Of a stretch of DNA of 64,000 nucleotides, positions 48,561 to 60,206 are shown piece after piece (within the stretch, counting starts at the first letter, position 1; every line of letters starts with the position of its first letter). The translations under genes were made by a program, and so were the position numbers. Below the pieces are notes generated by a model. That model was not told the DNA's origin and did no database searches. It worked only from the letters and a program-made list of their open reading frames with translations. Source of the stretch: Pisolithus tinctorius (taxonomy: Eukaryota; Basidiomycota; Agaricomycetes; Boletales; Pisolithaceae); contig JANFAH010000003.1 of assembly GCA_024663395.1 (NCBI GenBank), positions 2,418,001 to 2,482,000 of the forward strand. Reading direction: 5' to 3'.

Positions 48561-51500
48561 TCACCATATCTGGGGCGCACGGTAATCCGGAGGTAGCAGG
48601 AAAGCATCCATTCCTTGTTGCGAGAAAGTGTTTCCGCCCAGACTTTGGTCAGTGATCCAGAAGGGTAACTGTTCGTTCGAAGTCATTTCAAATCCTCGCC
48701 AGATGGTATCAGCGTCCGCTCCAGATTGGGGTACCATGCCCATCTGCATCTGGTGCACCGCTTCAGGACTGGAGAACGAGGGGTCGTACGTAGGAGAAAA
48801 TGTATCGTGCATGCCTGAATGCTGCTCGACAGCCATAGGAATCGTGCGCGGCACCTCCCGGGAAATATTCGGAGATCGAGAGGTGGACGGAGCCTTGCGC
48901 TTCTTGGCTCTCTTGAGCATGAGCTGGAGAGTAATGGCATATCGTTTTCCAGGGACTTGGAGAGTGTAAGAAACACAACCTGACATCGGCTTCAACTTAC
49001 TGTGGGACATCATATTGACCAGTCGCTCAACTTGGATTCTTATTTCCTGTGTATCGCAATCGTTGGGGCTAGTCCCTTGGAGTTAAACTTAGTGTACCGT
49101 TGGGCAAGCATGAAAACTCACAAGAGACGAGCCAACCTCAGAAGGAAAGACGCTGCGAATGTGGCAGTTGCGTGAGTGTAGTGGACGGCTTTTGTATTGT
49201 TTGTCAGCTGCTAGACGGTCGTTGAAGGACTACTAACCGTATTTCATTCCTTCGCTGTAGGACGGTGAATTAACCGTAATATCCAGGCCTTGACGAGCGA
49301 CCTTTATTGAACGGATGGCGAGTTCCCTCTGCGCCTTCGGCATTTTTTGCACATCATCTGGACCGTTGATACCGCGGAGAGCTGTTGCATTGTGGAATAG
49401 TTGCGCGTGTAGTTGTTGGATCTGTAGACTTTGCCGGTAGAACGCTGCAATTTTTTTAGCAACGATTGATATCGCTTTAGCATATACACACCCGCGTCTT
49501 CATACTTCTGAGAGAAGGCTTCATCCCAAGTGTTGTACCAATTGCGGAAATCTGTGTCTGCTTGATCAATGACAGCAAAGGTGACCTCGTCAACAGGGCG
49601 ATCAAATGGTGAAAGCTTGTTATGGACTCTCTCGCGTATTGCCATGAGTTCAACAGTCGACACAAGACGCATGTCGTCTTCGATGGCAAGAGGGTGTTGC
49701 AACAATAAGCGGCCTTGGCAGATGCTCTCGTCCTCTGTCAAGATTGCAGGCCGACCAGTGCCATAGGATAACCTGATAAAAAAAGAGATCAGCAAACGCG
49801 GACCGTAGGAAAACTGGACAACTCCATACTGGTGCTCAAAAAGATACAAGCAGAACCAGGTTCGCGACGCAATCACAAGCTCACGATCGTCATTCGGGTC
49901 ATAGTTGGAGCTTCTGTTTTGCATCCGTCTGAGCAGTCTGGGCCACGCCTTATGTAATGCTGAGAAGATATGTAAGAGCTGTAGTAGCATAGCAGCAGCA
50001 CCGTAACTCACAGAGTTCCATCGCCATACGGACGGCATGACCACCACTAAGCCAACCATTGTCAGACCAACCCGAGACAAGAACTTCGAAAGGTGAAAAG
50101 CCGTCCCACTAAAGGAAATTTAAACAGGAAGACTCACTCATAGCTTGAACAGCCTCTACACGCGTAACAGGTGCGAAAAGTGTAGCTCTTGATATGTTTT
50201 GCACTGCTTCCAAGCAACGGGTGTACGTTTCGCTCGCTTTACCTGGTAAGGTGTCGGTGTGTTGCGAAGATGCATGCAGTCTACACTGACCTCCACCGTC
50301 ACGAACACGAGCAGCAACCATGCATATAGCATCCACTGCAAATGGCGAACGCTCGTGCAAAGCATCGAAGGAATCGACGTGAGAGTCAAACACAGGAAGG
50401 AATGTGGAGCATCCCGCATAAAAGCTATTGGAGGTCAAGAGTCGAACAAGGGGTAAAAGGAACAAGCGCACATCCGAAATAGCTCGCGAGCCTCTTCTTC
50501 TGAAACCAGGTTTTGCGTGACAACTGGGGATGCACGCAACCGTTCATTTTCTTTCGATATATCACTCAGAGGTAAATATACTTACCATCAGGGAACACTG
50601 GACTGCGAGCTGCCTTGTGGCGAATCTTTCTCCTCTTACTTGGCCGGGACTGTCGTTCTGGAGATGGCGTTCTTGCTCTACTTTGGGGTTCACTGCTTGC
50701 TTCACCATTTTCCTAGGGTGTATGCCAGATACAGAGGTTACCACGGAAGGACGATTTCGCATCGCACACACCTTGGTAGCTCTCTCAACAGCAACATCAG
50801 CCAATCCTCGTAAGACTTCCCACGGAGCCACTAAGCCGGACGCGGGCAGCTCCCCATTGTCCTCGTCGTCGACATCTGAGGAGTCAGCACTGGTGACATT
50901 CGAAGATGATGGTAATGCACGCCTCGATCCTGACGGTGTCGGCGCTCTGTAATTCCTGCTTGCATGAAAGCGTTGGGCTGTATCAGCAGGATAACGCGCA
51001 GGCATGTGGCCGTGGGTGGCGCCAGTGCCCACTCCGCCGATACTTGAAAAGGGGGGAAGGACTGCACCAGAAGAAGGGACTACGTAGGTGTACTGTTGAT
51101 TTGAACCATGAGTCGAGTGCACAGGGGGCAATTGAGGTGAGTGGTAATCCCCCACGACCTGTTGTTGGCTTGAAGACACGAGAGAGCTCTGGGAGATTGA
51201 AGCTCGTGAATGGCGGGAGGTCAGATTGTGCATTGGAGGGAGAGTGTGATGACTCGACTGGTAGGTGGTTGAAGTGGCTGCGCCAGCTATTGAATGATCG
51301 GGAGGGTGTGATCCGTTAGAGCCCGACGGCATCGGGGGAGTACCCATGGATTGGGTTGTGGGTGAGTGGGCATACTGAGGCTGTTGGTAGGTAGACGGGG
51401 AGCGATTAGTGTATGAGCCTGTACCCCTTAAATGAGCCATAATCTCGTGCAGCGAGTTTTGTATCGATGCCTGGGAGGTCTTAATGTCTGCAACGTGAGC

Positions 51501-51952
51501 CTCGAGGCTGCGAATGCGCCTGGAAGGAGTATATCAGATTGAGATTTCTGAGATGACTTGGGTCGGCTTACTCCAGCCCGGCTTCGCCGGTGAGGGTTGC
51601 CTCTCTGGAGGGTTTCTCGAACAAGCATTCTAAACCAGCGTGACGGCAGCGTCGACAGGGTGGATTGTCGGCTCCTTCGCAGCGCATCTTCTGCTTTCGG
51701 CATGCGTTCTGTATGGAGAGGAGGATCAGCGGTTGTTCTCGGGGAGGGTAGGGATGAGGAATTACGCATGCGCCTGTTGAAAAAAAGGTGCATCGATGAG
51801 CATGATGGCACCAGGGAGAGGAGGAAGGATGGCATACGGGGTACTCTATTGAGCGTCTTTGCGATAGGCTTGACATCAGGCTTTTGGGGAAGCTTGGAAG
51901 GATCGCTGGGGCCATCCTCGACCTTCTTGACTGGGGAGATGTTGGAATCCAT
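48561..51952 (-). CDS. Zn2Cys6 fungal-specific transcription factor
   Basis: Start MDSNISPVKKVEDGPSDPSK, then after two introns the binuclear cluster RACNACRKQKMRCEGADNPP followed by CRRCRHAGLECLFEK (six cysteines in the C-x2-C-x6-C ... pattern). The first cluster cysteine lies in an 8-base exon (51766-51773). A short coiled-coil-like segment (LERIRSLEAHVADIKTSQAS) is followed by a long Ser/Gln/Pro-rich region. The fungal_trans middle-homology domain includes FYAGCSTFLPVFDSHVDSFD, LVIASRTWFCLYLFEHQYGV and FSYGPRLL. It ends FLLPPDYRAPQIW. A nuclear regulator; targets unknown. It is divergent from the HVA22/REEP gene with 196 bases between starts. Confidence 0.9.
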
Positions 51953-52148
51953 GACGAGGACGAAGCTGGGTTCGCCCGGGCTGTGGGTGGACTGGACTCG
52001 GTTGGCCACTGCGTTGGTGCGACGGCCGCTTGGAACGAGCCGCACTTCGCAAGCGAGTCGGTAGGCTACAAAAGAGAGAGCAGCGCCTAAACACATCCTC
52101 TCGTGTATACGACACAAACACCAGTCAATACTGCCTCCTCCCCCCATC

Positions 52149-52779
52149 ATGCTCGCACAGCTGGCATCCCACTTGCTGAGGTGTGTACCGTCTGTCAGCT
52201 GCTCGCAAGCGTTCTTTCTCACTGCTGCTGCCCAGCGCGTGGTTTGTCTTCTTGCTACCATGCTATTCCACCTTCAAGACCCTCTCCCATGCACCTCCGC
52301 ACGGTGACCAGATCCAAGTATGGTGCATGTATTGGGCAGTTATCGGCGCATTCATCGCAGTCGAAAACATACTCGGGTTTTTCATATCCTGGTATCTATC
52401 TGTCAGTGGTCTTCATCACTTCACCCCCTCTCAACGCTTTTCGCAGGCTCCCCTTTTATTGGGAACTCAGGACATTGCTCCTACTCTACTTGTCGCTTCC
52501 CCAAATCCAGGTTTGTACCGTAGTTCATGCCCGCCGCTTTTTGCTGATCCCCTCCAAAAGGGTTCGACTTATGTCTACAAGACCTATCTCGAACCGTTCT
52601 GCCGAATCAATGAAGCTGAGTTTGATGCTGGGATTGCGTCGGCCACCGGCAGCATCCTAGAATTCTTCCAGTCTCGCCTTGCCAGCGTGACTGACATCTT
52701 CTTCAGCTTGTTAAACAAAACACCCGTCACCCTGGCGCCTCAGTCCAACAGGGCCTACAATACCAGTGCACTGAACTGA
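52149..52779 (+). CDS. TB2/DP1/HVA22 (REEP/Yop1) family ER membrane-shaping protein
   Basis: Exons 52149-52180, 52236-52391, 52447-52510 and 52561-52779 join to 156 residues. The family core is complete: LPCYSTFKTLSHAP, QVWCMYWAVIGAFIAVENIL, GFFISWLPFYWELRTLLLLY, LSLPQIQGSTYVYKTYLEPF. The hydrophobic hairpins insert in the ER membrane and curve it in tubules. The long Yop1 N-terminal cytosolic helix is absent and the protein begins almost at the first hairpin (MLAQLASHLLSAWFVFLL), which is closer to REEP1-4/HVA22. The C-terminal 45 residues form an amphipathic segment (INEAEFDAGIASATGSILEF). Confidence 0.9.
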
Positions 52780-52902
52780 AGCCGTCGTTCATGTTAGAAA
52801 TACTTGCACACTTGTCGATATCATACCTTGCACGGGGCTCATTAGCGTCTGGCTGATACATTTCCATTAATATTTAGTGGTAAAGGATAGATGGACGGTA
52901 CT

Positions 52903-55900
52903 TCATGTATGGTGGCGTTTGAATGCAGCATCGACATCACTGGAGCTGTATTCCAGCGACAGCCCACTGTCAGAGTAACATTGCGACAGCTTTGCGTTGA
53001 AATTCTCAGTCATCCTCTGCAACTCTTCCTCGCAAGCTTTCCACACTCCTACCATCACTGTCCCAGGTGTAATCCCGCTGCTCTCCTCTCTTGTCGTTTT
53101 CTCTTCCGCCTCCGTGAAGTGTTTCTCCACTCGACGGAACAGGACATCGATGTGTTTTCGGACATCTTTCCCATCATATTCCTTGAGAACCCGTTTGAGT
53201 GCAGGCTTGTTGTAACTGCTATTCTTTTGAACTTCCGATGGTGCAGTTGTCTTCAACAGGCGCTCCACGCCCTCAAAAAAGTCCTGCGGAAGACCTCGGC
53301 GTCCCGGCGCGCAAAGGCAGAGTCAACGGAACTCACAATCAGCTTAGCAAAGGGCCGCTTCAACACGATCTTCACGTAGGCACTCAGATTCTCGTTGTAC
53401 ATAGCCTCTGCCTGCTTCAGGAACCCAGTAACGGAGCCGACCCCCAGTTGAGACATCTCGGCAACGAAGTAATGCATGTTTTCTATAGGAACCACGGTAA
53501 CTCAAACGGTACGGTGAAACGGTCCAAGCGGCGACGCTCACCGACTAGCAACACATGATAATTGAGTTGTCCCTTGTCTTCGCCATCGCCGTCCAGCGTA
53601 GCCATGTGTTTTAAGCATTCAAACATGCTATGCACGATTTTCTCGTACGCAAGATCGACACTTGTCCGGATTTCATGTCCGTCCGCACCAACAAGTTGCT
53701 GTTCCACGCGGTTGACGTACACCGGGAAATACTTGATAAAATGCGCAACACCTTTACGTTTTTTACTCGTCAGTTTCGTTTCCTCTACCATTTTTATTTG
53801 CTGATTCTGCAAAGATGTTCGGTCACCCGGTCACTGACGGTGTTCAGGATACATACGACATGCCGATCAAAGGTTCCCTTCAAACGAAGATGTTGCTTGT
53901 CCAGCATTTGGAGGAAGAAGGCGTTATCACTTTCTCCTGCCTCGTCTAAAAAGCGTTCCAAGCAGACGATAACACCTACTACCTGTCTAATCGGGTGTGA
54001 GTATTCGCATGAAGTCGATTACACGGGTCTTACAGAGTATCTTTCGCTATCGCGATCTCGACCCACTGCTTGATTTCCTGCGGGAGGAAACCAAATATAA
54101 GATCCATAGCACCCCGGACAAGCTTCGTTGTGGACTGGCTAAGGCCTGCACTTCGCGCCGCCTGGCGCCTAAAGTAGTTTTCCAGACCGGCGTAGTCCGC
54201 AAATGTGAGGCCTGCATCATTAATCTGCAAGAAATCTGCGATAAAATCCCCTTCCCGGCTAATCAGTGGCGCGATCTCTTCCAGGATAAAACCGAACGCC
54301 TGCTACGCGATCAGTACACAGGTTTGAACCTACTAGGAGAAGGACGAACTTCTGATGGTTGATAGTCATCATCACGCCGCTTATCGCGATCACGCTTCTG
54401 TAACTCCATTGGTGACCGAATGATGGTACCTGCGCGCCGGATGGCCCCTGCCTTCACAGTATTACCCGCAGCTGCGAAACCTGAGCGAGGAGTCAGGAAA
54501 ACGCCCAACAGAATTACGTCGGGATGCATACTCTGTTCACTTTCTTCTTCGGAATTTTTTTTAAGCAAACCTGAATAGATTGAGAAAACGGTCCGCATTT
54601 GCTTTCCGTGCAAGTCGCTGACGGCGGAAAAATATGCCTGCGAACAATGAGCGGCCTCGTTCAAGGCAAAAATAAAACCATACATACAGCGCACAACTTC
54701 GAGTACGCTACCTCATCCATTTCCTTGAGATACAATACTAGACCAGCATATCGACCAAGGTATGTTTCCATACTTCCGTGGTCTACTAGAGTGGGTCGTG
54801 CACGCGCGTTTTCTCGACTGACGCCATTGTTGCTTTCTAATATGGTCTTGGACTGTGAAAATCATGTCATCGGCGTCCGATAGACTACCTGGTGAGAACA
54901 GCTTACCTTGGCGACCATTATGATAGAAAGGTAATCAAGGATGCGCTTGCAGAATTGCGTATTGTATGTTCGATACTCGTCCAACCTCTCCATCGTAGCA
55001 GCCATTTCTGTCTACTTGTTAGTGGTACACCGGTGCTTTATCTATGGACAGCCCTCGCCTGTATCTTGACTTGCTTGCAGCGCCTTGTAAAGTTCAGTTG
55101 CTGCTTCCTCTAGTCGCTGTACGCCAGCGGGCTTCTCTAGAGATTCCTGGGCTAATGTATGCAGAGCTTCATCACTAACTTGCACCGTTTGCTTGGGCGA
55201 AGTTAGTCTTGCAATTAGTGAATCTATCGGCTTTTACCTACCAGTAAATTTTCAAGTTCGTTCAACAACGCCCTTTGATTTTGCGTATGCACTTGCAGGC
55301 CCCGTCGTTGCGACTGGATAAAAGAAATGTCATCTCCGACAGCCTGACACAAATCAGTAATGCGCGGGAGTATTCAAGATCCCGCGTACATTCAAATGGA
55401 TTTTATATGACGATAACAAGCTGTCAATGGCATCTACCTCTGACAAGGCCTCATCCAAATATTTGATGACAAGGTTGACCCGATCGTCCGATTCCAAGAA
55501 CGAATGGATATTTGCCTTCAAGACGCACGTGAGCGAGTGAAGGAATAAACCTGATTTTAAAAAAGGACCTTTTCCAATGCCGTCAACTCGTCCAGCAAGC
55601 GGGCTTCCACTAAATCCGCAGCCCCTCTTGTCGACTTGCGATCAAACATATCGTCGCTGGCCCAATCATAACCTTCCAACATTTCTTCCACGCTAAGCAT
55701 CGCTGCCTGACTAGTTTCTTGACCGCCTTCAACGTCCTCCTCTTCTCCGAGGTCACCAGCCACGAGCCTACCGATCGCAGCTTGGTTTGCAGGGTCAAAG
55801 AAGGAAACCCTGTTGCTATGCTCTCTCCTGGCAAGCGGTGTCCCAGGGGGTTTCAGAGCCTCTGTACGGTTCGTACTCGGAGTCAGACCAGGCGAATCTA

Positions 55901-57081
55901 CACGAGATAGTGGCAGCGCTGCCGTTGGAGGATATGCTGACAATGGACTATGGCCTTGAGACAGATCCAAGGATGGTTTGGTGTTGGAAACGCTTTCATG
56001 GGATTGCCTGGAAGGCGGATTGCTCATCTGCTGGCGCGAAGGCACAAGACTGGATGGATGGGATGCCGCTATAGCGGGTGCGGACACAGGCGGTGTTGTG
56101 TTGGACGGCCGACGTGTGACTCTAGACCTCAATGGACTAGGGAGGGCTGTTTGTGGTTGCTGATGCTGCTGGACAGTGGTAGGTGATGGAGACCGGTAAT
56201 TTGCAGTGACTTGAGTAGCTGTTACATGCGATGGGGGGCCAGGTAACGAATCTGCCGGTGAGGCGGAACGAGAGGGGGGATTTATGAGGTAAGAACGGGC
56301 GGGTGATTGTGAAAGTGGGGTCTGAGCGCGTTCATGGCTGACCTGAGGGATGGATGTAGTGGGAACAGGCGTCTGTTTTCCGGTAGTGGGTGCATCCGAA
56401 GTTGGGCGACTCTGCACTGAAACATCCGAACCTCGCTGGTGCGTCCCGTGGTTTGCTATGATAACGACCAGGGGCGTGAGCAGATCGATTAATGAAGTAA
56501 TAGAAGACGGCTCACAGGGGAGAGGAGGTACTGTCGGATCGTTGACGCCGTGGAGCTGGAGGTGGCTGCCTATCAGGGACCGGAATAGATCGACAACTGC
56601 GTGGATAAACGCAGACTGATCGACGGGGTTCTCCGTCTGCCACTTGTAAGTTCTACCAAGAGTGATGTTGAAGAATATGGGCTGGCAAAACGGGGGCATC
56701 AGACAACCGCGAATATGATCATTAGTTGTGGACGCATGGCTTCACCGACATTGAAGACTTCGATGCCTCGCAGTTCGGCGAGCTTCCATGTCTTTCCGAC
56801 AGAGAACGAGCCGTTCGTGTTCAGCTTAGATTTGTGAATGAAACCGGTGCTATCGCTAGCCCCTTGGGGCGTAGGCGTATCAACAACGGTCAGCGTACGG
56901 CGTTGCTTGAGCGGGACGCACTGGACAGCAAGATGTATCGCGGCTTCTTCCCCTGACCCTCACCTGCGTCCTCCCAGATCTTGACATGGGCAACATAGGA
57001 TTCCTGGATTGCAGCACCCGCATTGCGCTTGTCAAACACGGAGGTTATGATGCGCTGGCGGGTATGGTCGTTGTCTGCCAT
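52903..57081 (-). CDS. SEC3: Exocyst complex component Sec3
   Basis: Landmark exocyst subunit that binds PIP2 and Rho GTPases and tethers secretory vesicles at sites of polarised growth such as hyphal tips. Start MADNDHTRQRIITSVFDKRN. The N-terminal PH-like domain includes SYVAHVKIWEDAGEGQGKKP and NITLGRTYKWQTENP. A Ser/Pro-rich linker of over 200 residues follows (56500-55800). Then comes the helical exocyst rod, starting near LSVEEMLEGYDWAS and continuing through many short introns, and the conserved C-terminus MVPIENMHYFVAEMSQLGVG, SSYNKPALKRVLKEYDGKDV and RKHIDVLFRRVEKHF. It ends AAFKRHHT. The exon map of the rod was not fully worked out. Confidence 0.88.
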
Positions 57082-57464
57082 GACTTGTAATACGTCCCAT
57101 GGGCGGGCGCGTATGTAAATATACAATACATAGCCCCACACATTTAAAAAGGGCTCACCCATAAGCTCTGCAACTACTAACTGCCACCGACAGGCGAATG
57201 TCGCCGTCGTCCTAAGTTCTAAGCACACACGGCGCTGTCCTCGACTCTAAGATCCAAATCGTGTCTTGCTGTGCACATAATACACTCCGAAGATAATCCA
57301 TCCTTGTGGTCGGTCCACCACCGCCACGGCAGCGAGACAATAAAACCGCCCGTACCGCTTGATTTTGCACCTGAGGACAAAGGTCCTTGCTATTCCTTAG
57401 GCGAGCCATTTCGCGTCCTCTGCCCGCACCTTGAGTTCGTACTGATACCCACCTCCTTTCTACC
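57082..57464. other. Divergent promoter region, SEC3 and homeodomain gene
   Basis: About 380 bases between two opposite start codons. Minus-strand frames run through it but look like 5' UTR read-through. No repeat or RNA gene seen. Confidence 0.45.
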
Positions 57465-58413
57465 ATGCCACCGTCTACAGCAGGTTTGTCGACCACTTCT
57501 TCTTCCACTCTGTCGTCCCAAGACATTCTCTCGTCTGTCGATGCCCGAGAGGACCGTTCTACCAGCCCCATCTCCTCCTACTCGCGAGATGTCTCTGTAG
57601 ATGTCTCCGTACACCCTATGGACATGGATGGGAACGTTCGCTCCGCTACAGCGCTCGCGCTGCCCCAGCCCGAAAAGCAGTCAAGAAGAACTCTGAGGAA
57701 AAGGAATCCAGTCATTGACAAGTCCGCCCTCAGATTCAGACCTATCCCGACGTCTACCTCGAATTCCCGATCTCGGTCCAACAACCGTGGCACTTCTGAA
57801 GAAGATAGCAACAAGCAGAAACAAACTGGCCCCCAAGTATCCCACAGGACCTCCTCCGAGAGGGAGGCTAGAGTCCGTGATCTGAAGAGCCGCGCGCTGT
57901 CCATCCCTTCTACCGGCAAGACACCCGCAACCATGCGCCAACGCATGGTGATGCAGATGGTTTACGACGAAATTACCCCTTATCCTGATGAGGCCTGGGT
58001 TTCTCAGCTGGGCATCATTATCAATAGGTGACTAATTGTGTGAGGCGACCTGTTGTCTGCATTTCTCACAGCAATGCCATAGGGAGTACCATCAGGTGAA
58101 GAACTGGTTCTCCAACCAGCGCCAGAAAGACGCTCGGGACTCACGGCAGCAAAGCCCCTCTCTTGCTGCTACCAGTGTCCTGGAAGCATCGCTATGCAAG
58201 ATAAACTGTGACGGCCGGGAGATGCGGGTCAGGGTGTCGGCCCTTGACTCCTGCAGCGCGGAGACTTGGACGGATACTTTTTTTGATGAAGTGGTCATGA
58301 TCCACAACTTTCGGCTTCTGGCTAAACTCAGTCAGGATGAGGCGAGAGCGGCTCTCCACAGTTCTAACATTAGCACCACGGACACGACACATGCACCCTC
58401 ACGCTTGACATGA
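57465..58413 (+). CDS. Homeodomain-like transcription factor
   Basis: Exons 57465-58027 and 58083-58413 join to 297 residues. The first 150 residues are Ser/Thr-rich with basic patches (RRTLRKRNP). The homeodomain lies at about residues 160-210: helix 1 region RQRMVMQMVYDEITPYPDEA, WVSQLGIIIN, then the recognition helix REYHQVKNWFSNQRQKDAR, which keeps Trp48, Phe49, Asn51 and Arg53 of the canonical WFxNxRxK. The intron sits just before the recognition helix; the acceptor at 58082 is needed to give EYHQVKNW in frame. It is not the HD1 or HD2 mating-type pair, which carry different helix-3 sequences. Targets unknown. Confidence 0.83.
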
Positions 58414-58555
58414 GCATTCAGTCATCTTTTGTAAGTATACATCGAGGTTCTTTTCTGTACATCCTAATTACTGCACCATCCATGTGTATCATTCATAATT
58501 CACGCTTAATCACGATACTGTAGAACCTGGTTCATAAAAAAGAGGTATTGCATTT

Positions 58556-60034
58556 TCAAATGAGTTGATCCGTTGGTAGAGGTTCATACTCATTGGTAAG
58601 ATCCGCCTTTGCCGTCCACCACAGCCATTTCCTCGGGTAGGAAACGCGGCGACGGGTACTCGTAACCCGGCCTGCCTGCATAACTCGATACTTCTCACCC
58701 CGCCATACCACTTCATTTCCGAATATGGCCACAAGGAATATTGGCAGTGCCAAAAATTCTCGAATGAACCAGGCACTCATGAACTGCCATGCGCGTTTCC
58801 CGGAAGGAACTGGATGCCCGGCAAGGGACTCATATACGTCAAAGTCGACCCACAACCAGGCGATGAGATGAATTGGGAAGAAGGCCCAGGGGGAGATGGC
58901 GAAAAGATGGCGCAAGCTGGCGGCTGCTATCGAACTGGCGACGAAGCACTCTGTGAATGGTTCAGCGATGGTGGCTGCGAGGACCATGTGTTTTCGGACA
59001 CGTATCCAACGGACTCGACGCCAGACGTAGTCTGCGAGGGACATCCTGCCGATTGCATTGTTGGCAGTGTCGCAGGAAAGGTCGTGACGGAGATCGAGCT
59101 CGTGCCAAAGGGCGCTGGCAATCATGTTATCCTCGGCTAGAAAGGGTGCAAAAGCAGGCAGGCCATGTTCGCCTGCGAGTGAATCACCGTTGACGGTTTT
59201 CGGCTTTAGCGAGCCATCAACGCGTTCCAAGTCGGAGCGACGGTACAAGTTGGATTTACCTACGACGCAGGACTCGATGGCGACAGTGTTTATGGCGAGA
59301 TACATCTTAGCATGATTAGTGTTCAAGAAAGCCTGTTCGACGGCGGCACCTAGACAATTTTCATGAACAATTGCGAACGGCACGTGATGAACGAGGGCAA
59401 CGCGTTTGCCAGACGAGTTTTGGGATGGGCTGCGGGTGAGGATGTCGACTGAACGGGCAAGAGTGCCGGGTGCGACGGAAATGTTAGAATCGATGACCCA
59501 GAGGATATCATGAGCGGCCTCCCGATACGAGCGAACGAGGTTGTTTACTTTCGGATTGACTCCGACGGTTTCTTCACCTGAGTGGAATGAGTGGACGGGT
59601 GATGATGTCACACGACAGAGGACGAACCGATGATGATTCTAGCGTTGACGTGGGGGTATTTGGCAATGAGATCCCGCACGATGACGAGGGCCTGGTCATG
59701 CTCGTCGGCGACGGAGAGGAGTATTTCAAAATTGGGGTATTCCTGAATGAAAGTGGATTCTATGTTTTCGTATAGATTCGTGTCGAGACCCTTGAGGGGA
59801 CGCAAGATGGACACACCCGGGGCATCGCTGGAGGATGCGAGCGGGGAGCGCGGCCGGGTGCGATAGCGTGACCGCCTGTCGGGGCGAATGCAGTGACTCT
59901 GGCGGGCGACTGAGATTAATGAAGCTTGTTACTTACGCTGTCCTGCACCCCAGCAAGCCCAAAGCCCAGAGCACGGCGTACCAGCCTAGTCCGACGACGG
60001 CAGCCACGTCGGCGAGCCAGTCCATTCGCAACAT
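58556..60034 (-). CDS. Ceramide glucosyltransferase (glucosylceramide synthase)
   Basis: GT21 enzyme that transfers glucose from UDP-glucose to ceramide on Golgi/ER membranes. Start MLRMDWLADVAAVVGLGWYA, whose first span continues LWALGLLG. The second exon gives SILRPLKGLDTNLYENIEST. Catalytic elements follow in order: DEHDQALVIVRDLI (D1 region), ILWVIDSNISVAPGTLARS (D2), FLAEDNMIASALWHEL (D3) and WRRVRWIRVRK, the (Q/R)xxRW element. C-terminal spans include AWFIREFLALPIFLVAIFG, and the end is EYEPLPTDQLI. Three introns were identified. It is convergent with the homeodomain gene. Confidence 0.92.
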
Positions 60035-60206
60035 ATGACGACAGTCCGAATCCGGATATGACATGCGGCGTGCACGTGACCCAGACCCATGTGATCCGGC
60101 CAGGTCATCTCCGTTTCCAGGTCATTGTGTCAAAACCTTCCTGTCACTCGTTGCAACGCTATTGGTGCCTACTCTCGTCCCTCGTTTGTGTTCTTCTGCT
60201 CCCCCC

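Noticed and set aside
48202..48585. Plus-strand frame of 127 codons and a tRNA-like GCTCGAGTGGTTAGAAC string near 48212
   Set aside because: The frame has no recognisable domain, and no matching B box or cloverleaf can be drawn downstream of the tRNA-like string.
52891..53379. Long plus-strand open frames inside the SEC3 region
   Set aside because: They are antisense shadows of the conserved Sec3 C-terminus and match no family.
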